Source: a virus
Reading direction: 5' to 3' (one strand)
DNA: 25,959 nt
Virus record (IMG/VR): IMGVR_UViG_3300028548_006009
Span: 1 to 25,959 of that record
Positions 13,866-20,425 of the stretch are shown here, one piece after another. The notes beneath the pieces are model-generated. The model worked only from the letters and a program-made list of their open reading frames with translations. It was not told the origin of the DNA and did not search any database. The translations under genes were made by a program, and so were the position numbers. Position 1 is the first letter of the stretch. Each line of letters begins with the position of its first letter.

Positions 13866-15602
13866 ATGCCTCTTGCCTTAGACACAGAATGTTACCCAAA
13901 CTTCCATTTAATTTGCATCGCAGATAAAGAATGGCATACATCAAACAAGTACACCAAGCAGCAGCGCACAGAAATACGTGACACAATGCGAAGTGCTACG
14001 ACGTATGGCTTTAACTCTTTAAATTATGACATGCCAATCATTCATGCTGCATTAAAAGGCAGCAGTGTGAAAGCGCTTTATAAAATGTCTAAAGATATCA
14101 TTGATAATCAGCAGCCGCATTGGATCACCTATCGTGAGCATAATATCGAACAGTTCAGCGGTTTCGATCACTTTGACATTAAAGAACCTGCACCCGCCGT
14201 TATGATTTCTTTGAAAATGTATGGCGCAAGAATGCACATGCCAAACCTTCAAGACTTGCCCTACGACCCTCATTTAGAATTAAGCGATGTTCAAAAAGAA
14301 GAAATAATTAAATATTGTTTCAATGATATCGCAACAACTAAAGCCTTGTACTCAGCCATCAAGGGTCGCTCTAAACTTCGTAATCAATTAACAGATAAAT
14401 ACGGCCAAGATTTGAGGTCCAAGTCTGATGCTCAGATAGCAGAAGCTATTATAAAAAGTGAAGTTGGTAATGTTAAAAAAACAAAAGCGCCAGAGTTTGT
14501 TAAATATACATTCCCTAAATTTATACGCAGAACTAAACTTACCGCCGAAGTATATGACTTCATAAGCGAGAGAAAGTTTGAGCTAAAGAAAGGCAAGATA
14601 ACATTGCCAGATGACATGCCAACAGTGACTATAGGAACGATGGTCTATAAGTTTGGTGTTGGAGGAATACACTCGACAGAAAGTAATCAAGAAGTTAAGC
14701 CAACAAAAAATCAAATATTAGCTGACCGAGATGTCGGGTCCTACTACCCTGCAATAATTTTAGAACTTGGCTTGTACCCAGAGGGTGTTGGCAAGAAGTT
14801 TTTAAAGACATATAAAAGTATTTTTGACCAGCGACTAGAAGCAAAAGAGAAAGCAAAAACTGGCGACAAACAAGCAGCGTTAATACGTGATGGTTATAAA
14901 ATTGCGTTAAACGGCAGTTACGGTAAGTTTGGTAGCGAGTATAGTTTCTTGTACTCTCCACAACTTTTATTGCAGACAACAATCACTGGCCAGTTGGCTT
15001 TGCTGCAATTAATAGAAGCCCTTCATAAAGAAAACATTATCACTGTCTCAGCAAACACGGACGGTATCGTAAGTTTATTCGATAAAGATTTATATGAAAG
15101 TTACGATGGTATCTGCAAAAAGTGGGAAAAATTTACAGGGTTTACTTTAGAAGAAACTCAGTACAGAAGTTTACATTCAGCAAATGTTAATAATTATGTG
15201 GCCATAACACCCAATGGCGAAGTCAAAGGAAAAGGCGATTATGCACAACCTTCTTTGATGAAATCACCACGGTGTTCGATACTAGCTGAATCAGTAAAAG
15301 CATTTCTTTTGAACGGAACAAAGATAAGCGAGACCATTAAAAACTGCACGGACCTCACAAAGTTTATAGCAGTTAGACAAGTAAAAGGTGGAGCAGTATG
15401 GAAAGGGCAAGCGCTGGGCAAAGTGGTGAGATGGTATTATTCAACCAATGGTGAAGCCATAAATTATTTATCGAACGGAAACAAAGTTGCTACGAGCGAT
15501 GGAGCAACTCCGATAATGACATTGCCGAAAACATTACCGTCAGACATTGACTATGACTTGTATATTGCAAAGGCCAACAAAATGTTGGGTGAATTATGTT
15601 AG
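13866..15602 (+). CDS. Family B DNA polymerase with 3'-5' exonuclease
   Basis: The 578-residue replicative polymerase has Exo I LDTE (D6, E8), Exo II FNSLNYD (N50, D55) and Exo III YCFND (Y150, D154). Polymerase motif A is DVGSYYP (D289), motif B KIALNGSYG (K345, N349, Y352), and motif C NTDG (D399) in place of the more usual D-T-D. It is short for a B-type enzyme, like compact phage polymerases. AAGGAG lies ten bases before the ATG. The stop overlaps the VRR-NUC gene. Confidence 0.92.
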   Translation: MPLALDTECYPNFHLICIADKEWHTSNKYTKQQRTEIRDTMRSATTYGFNSLNYDMPIIHAALKGSSVKALYKMSKDIIDNQQPHWITYREHNIEQFSGFDHFDIKEPAPAVMISLKMYGARMHMPNLQDLPYDPHLELSDVQKEEIIKYCFNDIATTKALYSAIKGRSKLRNQLTDKYGQDLRSKSDAQIAEAIIKSEVGNVKKTKAPEFVKYTFPKFIRRTKLTAEVYDFISERKFELKKGKITLPDDMPTVTIGTMVYKFGVGGIHSTESNQEVKPTKNQILADRDVGSYYPAIILELGLYPEGVGKKFLKTYKSIFDQRLEAKEKAKTGDKQAALIRDGYKIALNGSYGKFGSEYSFLYSPQLLLQTTITGQLALLQLIEALHKENIITVSANTDGIVSLFDKDLYESYDGICKKWEKFTGFTLEETQYRSLHSANVNNYVAITPNGEVKGKGDYAQPSLMKSPRCSILAESVKAFLLNGTKISETIKNCTDLTKFIAVRQVKGGAVWKGQALGKVVRWYYSTNGEAINYLSNGNKVATSDGATPIMTLPKTLPSDIDYDLYIAKANKMLGELC

Positions 15603-15874
15603 AAAGTGCAATTGAGAAGTCGTCAATGGCAGCGGCTAAAAAAGCAGGGTGGTGGGCCATAAAATTGGTCCCATCGTTTATAGCTGGATTACCTGACAGA
15701 ATGTTCATCGGTCACGGCAAGGTTGTTTTCATTGAATATAAAACAGAGAAAGGTAAGCTCACAAAACTCCAAGTTGCTGTGCATAAAAGATTTGAAAAGC
15801 ATGGGATAGCTGTTTATGTGTGTCGAAGTAAAGAGGAAACCATGTTGGTTTTAAATAAATATGAAACTTCATAA
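15596..15874 (+). CDS. VRR-NUC domain nuclease
   Basis: The 92-residue protein is a minimal VRR-NUC: GLPDR with catalytic Asp, a VVFIEYKTEKG strand (E and K), then an alpha helix QVAVHKRFEKHG and YVCRS. The family includes Holliday-junction and flap nucleases. It overlaps the polymerase end by 7 bases and the helicase start by 14 bases, so the three are made together. A pairing of VRR-NUC with SNF2-type helicase after a polymerase is usual in phage replication cassettes. Confidence 0.93.
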   Translation: MLESAIEKSSMAAAKKAGWWAIKLVPSFIAGLPDRMFIGHGKVVFIEYKTEKGKLTKLQVAVHKRFEKHGIAVYVCRSKEETMLVLNKYETS

Positions 15875-17150
15875 ATATCAACTAAAAGCTGTTGAGTTTA
15901 TTAAAAAGAAAAAGCGAGTAGCGCTACTTCTTTCGATGGGCTTGGGTAAAACAGTTTCAACATTAACGGCTATATCTGATTTAAATGTTCGAGTTTTAAT
16001 TGTAGCTCCATTGCGAGTTGCCAACACTGTTTGGAAACAAGAAGCAGAAAAGTGGGAACATTTAAATCATTTAGATATCGGCATTGCAACAGGAACTGCT
16101 GCACAGAGACGAGAAGCATTTAGTCATGACATTGTAGTTATCAATCGAGAAAACATCGCATGGATGATGGCCAATATAGCTCCTAAATTTGACATGCTAG
16201 TTGTTGACGAAAGTAGCTCGTTTAAATCAGCAAAGTCTGCTCGTTTTAAAGCGCTGAAAAAATTAGAAGTTGAGTACTGTGTGCTATTAACTGGCACTGT
16301 CTCGCCATCAGGTTTAATGGACCTTTGGTCTCAATATTTTCTTTTGGACCGAGGTCACAGATTAGGCAGAACCATTACTGCATTTAGAAATAGATTTTTT
16401 AGGCAGGGTGGCTTCGGCGGTTATCAGTATGAGATACGAAAAGGTAGCGCCGACATTATTCACAATCTTGTAAAAGATATCTCTTTATCAATGGCAGCTG
16501 AAGATTATTTAGATATGCCCGACAAAATAAATTTAACGCAAGCAATAGAGCTGCCAGAAGATGTTCAGGAAAAATACACGACCATTCAAAATGAATTTGT
16601 TTTAGCCATCAATGACGATGAGATATCTATCTTATCAGCAGCGAGTTTAAGCAATAAACTACTGCAAATGGGCAACGGATTTATTTACACCGAAGAAGGT
16701 GAACCTATTTATCTACACGATGCAAAAATAGATGCTCTGTCAGAAATAATAAACGACAACACTGGCGATAATATATTAGTCTTTTATAATTTCAAAGCTG
16801 ACCTTGAGCGTTTACAATCTAAGTTTAAGCAAGGTGTTGTTTTAGATAAAAAGAATAAAGCAATAGACGAATGGAATAAGGGCAATATACCATTGTTATT
16901 TGCGCAACCAGCAAGCGCTTCAATGGGCATTAATCTGCAAAAAGGAGGTAACATTATTGTGTGGTATGGCCTCACTTGGAATTTAGAACATTATCAGCAA
17001 GGAAACGCCAGACTACATCGCCAAGGGCAAGATAGCTCAGTTACTGTGATGCATCTTGTTGTTAAAGGCGGCATTGATGAAAAAATAATGCTGGCACTAA
17101 CTGGCAAAGCTAAAACACAACAAGACCTGCTCGACTTTTTAAGGGCTTGA
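15861..17150 (+). CDS. SNF2-family DNA helicase/translocase
   Basis: The 429-residue protein has Walker A SMGLGKT at 25-31, motif II DESS at 116-119, motif III LLTGTVSPSG, and in the C-lobe ASASMGINLQKG and QGNARLHRQGQ (motifs V and VI). This is the phage SNF2 type. It is paired with VRR-NUC and the polymerase; a role in fork or branch remodelling is inferred. Its stop codon lies within the -35 box of the next promoter. Confidence 0.93.
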   Translation: MKLHKYQLKAVEFIKKKKRVALLLSMGLGKTVSTLTAISDLNVRVLIVAPLRVANTVWKQEAEKWEHLNHLDIGIATGTAAQRREAFSHDIVVINRENIAWMMANIAPKFDMLVVDESSSFKSAKSARFKALKKLEVEYCVLLTGTVSPSGLMDLWSQYFLLDRGHRLGRTITAFRNRFFRQGGFGGYQYEIRKGSADIIHNLVKDISLSMAAEDYLDMPDKINLTQAIELPEDVQEKYTTIQNEFVLAINDDEISILSAASLSNKLLQMGNGFIYTEEGEPIYLHDAKIDALSEIINDNTGDNILVFYNFKADLERLQSKFKQGVVLDKKNKAIDEWNKGNIPLLFAQPASASMGINLQKGGNIIVWYGLTWNLEHYQQGNARLHRQGQDSSVTVMHLVVKGGIDEKIMLALTGKAKTQQDLLDFLRA

Positions 17151-17174
17151 CATTAATAGTACAACCTGTAATAT
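17147..17174 (+). promoter_or_regulatory. Promoter with embedded TACA-N3-TGTA operator
   Basis: TTGACA (17147-17152), 16-base spacer, TAATAT (17169-17174). TACAACCTGTA (17160-17170) abuts the -10. The layout matches the promoters at 6005 and 6590, more than 10 kb away. Confidence 0.8.
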
Positions 17175-17208
17175 ACATAAATGTACTTACTTACTTTAGG
17201 AGAATTAA

Positions 17209-17466
17209 ATGACAAAGCGACAACCTCACAATTCTGTAATTATGACTTTACCAAGATCACATATCGTTGGTGACATGGAGGATTCAGCGAAGTTACTGAC
17301 TAAACTTTTACAAAAATTAGGAATGGAAGAGTGCCGAGTTTTTGTTAATCATAGCGGTAGGTACACTATTCAATATAGCAAAAACACAAGATTCTTTTTA
17401 TTTGAAGAATCAAAGGCCGATAATTCAGAATCTATTTTATTAAACTTAGTAGAATTAAGTGATTGA
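17209..17466 (+). CDS. Unknown protein (85 residues)
   Basis: The family is not recognised. It is a compact, mixed charge protein with a possible beta-beta unit (ECRVFVNHSGRYTIQYS). AGGAGAATTAA precedes the ATG. It is transcribed from the promoter at 17147 together with the next gene. Confidence 0.7.
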   Translation: MTKRQPHNSVIMTLPRSHIVGDMEDSAKLLTKLLQKLGMEECRVFVNHSGRYTIQYSKNTRFFLFEESKADNSESILLNLVELSD

Positions 17467-17674
17467 ACATTTGAGCCTTCAATATGTGAATGAGCCAATC
17501 CACACTTTTAACGGTGAAGACGCTGTTATAAGGTGTGATGAGGACTGGACCATTGGCTTACTAGGAGAGTGGTTAGTTGGTTTTGACATTGAAGCCTTGG
17601 AAATGATTCAAATGTGGGCAATAGATGCCGATTCTATTCAAGAAAACTTTCAATTAAAAATACTTGTCGATTAA
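17459..17674 (+). CDS. Unknown acidic protein (71 residues)
   Basis: The family is not recognised. It is acidic with many aromatic residues (W-T-I-G-L-L-G-E-W-L-V-G-F and later IQMWAIDAD). The start is taken as GTG at 17459, overlapping the preceding stop by eight bases; a TTG at 17471 is a less likely choice. No good ribosome site is seen, so coupling is assumed. Confidence 0.55.
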   Translation: MIEHLSLQYVNEPIHTFNGEDAVIRCDEDWTIGLLGEWLVGFDIEALEMIQMWAIDADSIQENFQLKILVD

Positions 17675-17678
17675 AAAG

Positions 17679-17706
17679 TTGCTATTAACTATACACTGTG
17701 TATAAT
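17679..17706 (+). promoter_or_regulatory. Promoter with embedded TACA-N3-TGTA operator
   Basis: TTGCTA (17679-17684), 16-base spacer, TATAAT (17701-17706). TACACTGTGTA (17692-17702) is a fully symmetric form of the motif abutting the -10. Confidence 0.8.
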
Positions 17707-17732
17707 AGATTGTGAACTTACGGGAGACTACA

Positions 17733-17909
17733 ATGACTGAACTTGAATTAGCGGTACTTAAAGAAGCACGTAAAATTATTTTAGAACGTAAGCAAGGCAT
17801 GGCCGATTATTTAAACGGTTGTGATTTTTCCACAAAAGGTAAATCAGCTGATTGGCGAGAAGGTTGGAATGCTCAAGCTGAAATAGTTTATTACGGAGAT
17901 ATAAGATGA
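17733..17909 (+). CDS. Unknown small helical protein (58 residues)
   Basis: The family is not recognised. Its C-terminal WREGWNAQAEIVYY segment is typical of small phage proteins containing a W-x-x-G-W/R-A motif. The ATG at 17733 has GGGAG seven bases upstream; a GTG at 17712 is in frame but precedes that site. It ends by overlapping the next start (ATGA). Confidence 0.65.
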   Translation: MTELELAVLKEARKIILERKQGMADYLNGCDFSTKGKSADWREGWNAQAEIVYYGDIR

Positions 17910-18160
17910 ACAGAAAAGCAATACGCACAGCATTAATAAGTAGGGTAGATATATCAGATAATTTTAGCAATGCGCACACGTTTGACGTGGACGTATTAGA
18001 GCAGTCTCCAAATTTAGCTGACCACCTTAATGATTTAATTAACTCAGCAGATAAAGAAAAAACTTTGGCAATAGCCCGAAGGATACAAGAATCAATACTT
18101 AAAGGTGTTGATAATGTATCGGAAGATATTTTAGACACATTCGACGAGCCTAGTTTCTAA
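17906..18160 (+). CDS. Unknown acidic protein (84 residues)
   Basis: The family is not recognised. Mostly helical, acidic C-terminus (NVSEDILDTFDEPSF). A GGAG lies seven bases before the ATG. It overlaps the upstream gene by four bases and the downstream membrane-protein gene by one base (TAATG). Confidence 0.65.
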   Translation: MNRKAIRTALISRVDISDNFSNAHTFDVDVLEQSPNLADHLNDLINSADKEKTLAIARRIQESILKGVDNVSEDILDTFDEPSF

Positions 18161-18372
18161 TGAAAAATTATTACTCAACTATGTTTATTGCCGTTGCCAT
18201 TATCATTAGTTTGTCATTGTCGTTGTTGACATGGTCCGACCTACCGACGGTTGGTGTGACAGAAAGTGGCCAATGTGTCTATATCGAAACTGGTCCAGAT
18301 TTTAAAAGAAAAAGTTGCCCAAAAATACTACCAACAAAGTATCACATGATATACGTGTCAGATTTACGGTGA
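18160..18372 (+). CDS. Small membrane-anchored or secreted phage protein (70 residues)
   Basis: Residues about 7-24 form one hydrophobic segment (FIAVAIIISLSLSLL), a signal anchor or secretion signal, followed by a short domain with two cysteines (GQCVYIETG and KSCPK) and PTKYHMIYV. The two Cys could form a disulfide outside the inner membrane. The layout resembles small membrane proteins of marine phages with E-C-V..L-P-x-K-Y pattern; this is from memory and weak. Its stop codon is inside the first hairpin of the RNA-like element. Confidence 0.65.
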   Translation: MKNYYSTMFIAVAIIISLSLSLLTWSDLPTVGVTESGQCVYIETGPDFKRKSCPKILPTKYHMIYVSDLR

Positions 18373-18511
18373 AGGACTCCTGAATAGGCCAATCGTAGGG
18401 TCTTCACACAAGGTGGTATCGGTGTTCTTCACTGATATTCAATTGCCGGAATACCACTTACTGCGATGATGGACGGAGTGTGGCCGGTTGGCGAATTGGG
18501 GCCAATCGGTC
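18369..18511 (+). ncRNA. Multi-hairpin non-coding element, possible structured RNA
   Basis: Three hairpins follow one another. P1 pairs GTGAAGG (18369-18375) with TCTTCAC (18401-18407). P2 pairs AGGTGGTAT (18411-18419) with ATACCACTT (18451-18459), with an inner or alternative stem ATCGGTG-TTCTT-CACTGAT (18418-18436). P3 pairs GGCCGGTTGGC (18482-18492) with GCCAATCGGTC (18501-18511), 11 pairs with two wobbles. GCCAATCG also occurs at 18388-18395 and can pair with the P3 left arm, and ACTCC (18376-18380) can pair with GGAGT (18475-18479). The segment is richer in G+C than its surroundings, has no credible gene, and sits just before the gene at 18540. No known RNA family is recognised. Confidence 0.55.
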
Positions 18512-18539
18512 ATATGACTTAAATTAAAAGGAAAAAAAA

Positions 18540-18767
18540 ATGAGTTTAAAATTAGAGCATGAAATAAGTAAATTAAAAAAAGAGTTAGCTAGTGAAAGTC
18601 TTAGAATTGATTGGATTATCAGTCAGATGAAAAATGGCATGACGGAGCTTGCAACGATAACAGTCACTAAAATATTAGAGCAAGGATTAGAGGCTGACAT
18701 CGTAGAAAAAACAACAGATGAACAATTAAGAGATTTAAATTTAGGGTCGATGAACAATGAGTCTTAA
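18540..18767 (+). CDS. Unknown coiled-coil-like protein (75 residues)
   Basis: The protein begins MSLKLEHEISKLKKEL and is helical with heptad-like hydrophobic spacing in its first half. AAAAGGA lies eight bases upstream, next to the end of the structured RNA element. The next gene also begins MSLK and may be a distant paralogue. Confidence 0.65.
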   Translation: MSLKLEHEISKLKKELASESLRIDWIISQMKNGMTELATITVTKILEQGLEADIVEKTTDEQLRDLNLGSMNNES

Positions 18768-18960
18768 AGTTCAAGGGCAAATCGCTTTATTGACTGAGAA
18801 ACTCTATAAAAACGAACAAGCCCTTGATAGCGCAATAGCTCAAATCCATGTTTTGAGCGTAAAAATAGACCATATGAATGATGACATTAGTGGCAAAAGA
18901 TACGCTGAGTTAAAGACAATGCACGAGTTGGAAGCTGAGTTGAAGAATCATGGATGTTAA
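18757..18960 (+). CDS. Unknown coiled-coil-like protein (67 residues)
   Basis: The protein begins MSLKVQGQIALLTEKLYKNE and is helical throughout. It overlaps the upstream gene by 11 bases and the downstream cysteine-rich gene by 11 bases. The family is not recognised. Confidence 0.6.
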   Translation: MSLKVQGQIALLTEKLYKNEQALDSAIAQIHVLSVKIDHMNDDISGKRYAELKTMHELEAELKNHGC

Positions 18961-19081
18961 ATTATCACCATGCTGCAACGATGTACTCGTCAGGTTTATT
19001 AGTCTGAATAAAAAGATGTGCAATAAATGTCATAAGTATTACGAATGGAATTTAAAGAAAGACCAGAAATCTTTATTTTAG
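18950..19081 (+). CDS. Cysteine-rich microprotein, possible zinc ribbon (43 residues)
   Basis: The short protein has CC at residues 8-9 and CNKCH at 24-28, then a YYEWNLKKDQKSLF tail. A CC...CxxC(H) layout with a following W-x-L-K-x-x-Q-K-x-L-F is seen in small phage zinc-binding proteins; this is pattern recall. It starts inside the end of the upstream gene and stops ten bases before the hydrolase start. Confidence 0.65.
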   Translation: MDVKLSPCCNDVLVRFISLNKKMCNKCHKYYEWNLKKDQKSLF

Positions 19082-19091
19082 GAGAAATAAA

Positions 19092-19505
19092 ATGATTACT
19101 ACAGCAGCGTTATGTTTAGCAATGAATATCTACCACGAAGCTCGTGGAGAGCCTTTAGCTGGCCAGCTTGCAGTTGGGTACAGTGTCATGAATAGAGTGG
19201 CAGATGAGAGATATCCCAACACCGTATGTGGAGTTGTTCATCAGGCTCGATACAACGCATGGGACATGGACAACCCAATCAAACACAAGTGTCAATATTC
19301 TTGGTTTTGCGACGGCTTGTCAGATAAACCTACTGACAGCAGAGCGATGCTAGAATCAATTGTTTTATCTAAAAAAATAATAAATGGTACAGCAACAGAC
19401 ATTAGCGAAGGCGCAACACATTATCACGCTCATTATGTAAATCCTTACTGGTCCGTGCACATGGAACCTGTTTTAGAAGTTGGCGACCATCTTTTTTATC
19501 GCTAA
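19092..19505 (+). CDS. SleB-type cell-wall hydrolase (Hydrolase_2)
   Basis: The 137-residue protein has the family core MNIYHEARGEP with the predicted catalytic E16, then GYSVMNRV, CGVVHQ, QYSWFCDGLSD and ATHYHA. SleB/CwlJ-type enzymes cleave the glycan part of peptidoglycan. No classical signal peptide is clear, although the first 12 residues are hydrophobic. TTTTAGGAGAAATAAA precedes the ATG. It ends the plus-strand small-gene run, and its stop overlaps the end of the converging gene. Confidence 0.9.
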   Translation: MITTAALCLAMNIYHEARGEPLAGQLAVGYSVMNRVADERYPNTVCGVVHQARYNAWDMDNPIKHKCQYSWFCDGLSDKPTDSRAMLESIVLSKKIINGTATDISEGATHYHAHYVNPYWSVHMEPVLEVGDHLFYR

Positions 19506-19741
19506 CGCATCATTGGTTTTAATTGGACTTTGTAAATATAAGCATAACCGTGACCTAAAAATTCAACTTTAAAGAATGAGATAATTATTTTTTCAGTCGG
19601 CAGCATAACATCGTCGTACTCTATCAATGATTTAAAACCAATGTCAGGTAGCCAAAATCCTTTGACGGGATGACCAAATAGTAACCATGAACCTTCATCG
19701 TCTGTTCTAAAAAGAACACTTTCCCACACTCGTCTACTCAT
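19502..19741 (-). CDS. Unknown protein (79 residues)
   Basis: The family is not recognised. It is beta-rich with several aromatic residues (WESVLFRTDDEGSWLLFGHP, KGFWLPDIGF). GGAG lies six bases before the ATG. It follows the M15 peptidase gene in the lysis unit, so a lysis-associated role is only suggested by position. Confidence 0.6.
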   Translation of the reverse strand: MSRRVWESVLFRTDDEGSWLLFGHPVKGFWLPDIGFKSLIEYDDVMLPTEKIIISFFKVEFLGHGYAYIYKVQLKPMMR

Positions 19742-19752
19742 CGCAAGCTCCG

Positions 19753-20139
19753 TTAGTCTTTTAATTCAAAATGCGGAAAGTCCTGCCAAGACTTCCATAA
19801 CCCACCCCATTTTAATTTATAACCAAGTTCTGCTGCGGCTTGTAACATTGCACACGCAACAATGGCGAGGTCTTGTTTGGACCAAGATGCTTTGCCGTCA
19901 ACATAAGCATAAACGTCTAATGCTTTGCCACTTTGATGGTATGATTTATTAAAGACTCCATCAGCTTTAGATTTATTTGAAGCGAATAATCCTGCTTGAT
20001 GTTCGGCTGTTCTTAAACCGCCAAGTTTGGGTATTCCAAAATCAATATTAGTAATTTGAATAGCTAAATTACTAATATCAATTAGTCGCTGGTCAACTCC
20101 TTCCCGATTTAATAAAGAGTTCTTACTAAATTTAAACAT
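19753..20139 (-). CDS. M15-family peptidoglycan endopeptidase (endolysin)
   Basis: The 128-residue protein has the zinc motif SYHQSGKALD (H68, D75) and the closing DFPHFE (D120, H123), with GGLRT near 40-44 as in L-alanyl-D-glutamate/VanY-like phage endolysins. It cleaves the peptide part of peptidoglycan. The ATG overlaps the stop of the holin-like gene (TAATG), the typical holin-endolysin order. Confidence 0.92.
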   Translation of the reverse strand: MFKFSKNSLLNREGVDQRLIDISNLAIQITNIDFGIPKLGGLRTAEHQAGLFASNKSKADGVFNKSYHQSGKALDVYAYVDGKASWSKQDLAIVACAMLQAAAELGYKLKWGGLWKSWQDFPHFELKD

Positions 20140-20414
20140 TACTGAGTCGGTAAAATGTAGGCCATAAAAGTAATTCCTGAAGTTAATATAATAAAGAAAA
20201 TACGTTCAGCAATCCTACTTGATTCAGTATTTTTAATCACCAAGTCATTAAGTTTATTAAGCCTAACAGTAATTGCATCCATTCGTTTATCTTGGTCTAT
20301 ATTGTTCTGACTAAAATGGTCCAGTCGCGTGTCAAGCTCAACAAGTTTAGTTAGAGATTCACTCATTTTATCTAGTTTAATTTCTAGCTTGTCGAACCTT
20401 GCATCAACTTCCAT
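20139..20414 (-). CDS. Holin-like/XhlA-like membrane protein
   Basis: The 91-residue protein is a charged amphipathic coiled coil for about 65 residues and ends with one hydrophobic segment (IFFIILTSGITFMAYIL). This layout is that of hemolysin XhlA/spanin-like phage proteins acting next to the endolysin. The ATG at 20414 has GAGGG upstream; an ATG at 20426 overlapping the upstream stop lacks one. Confidence 0.75.
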   Translation of the reverse strand: MEVDARFDKLEIKLDKMSESLTKLVELDTRLDHFSQNNIDQDKRMDAITVRLNKLNDLVIKNTESSRIAERIFFIILTSGITFMAYILPTQ

Positions 20415-20425
20415 AATATCCCTCA

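Noticed and set aside
13732-13986. Minus-strand open frame across the terminator and polymerase start
   Set aside because: It overlaps the polymerase Exo I region and SSB end, both well supported; low-complexity translation looks accidental.
1-17706. The window as an accidental join of two phage contigs
   Set aside because: Near-identical promoters at 6005/6590 and 17147/17679, and related dyad cores elsewhere, point to one regulatory network. Not excluded for the part left of about 5.3 kb, which only shares short motifs.
18376-18467. A possible reading frame through the structured segment
   Set aside because: It has no ATG and no ribosome site at any alternative start, and the region folds well as RNA.
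18482-18511. P3 hairpin as a rho-independent terminator
   Set aside because: No T run follows the stem; the bases after it are ATATGACTTAAATT, so another role is more likely.
18369-18511. tRNA or tmRNA gene
   Set aside because: No acceptor stem with T-loop GTTCRA sequence or anticodon arm of the right size can be drawn.
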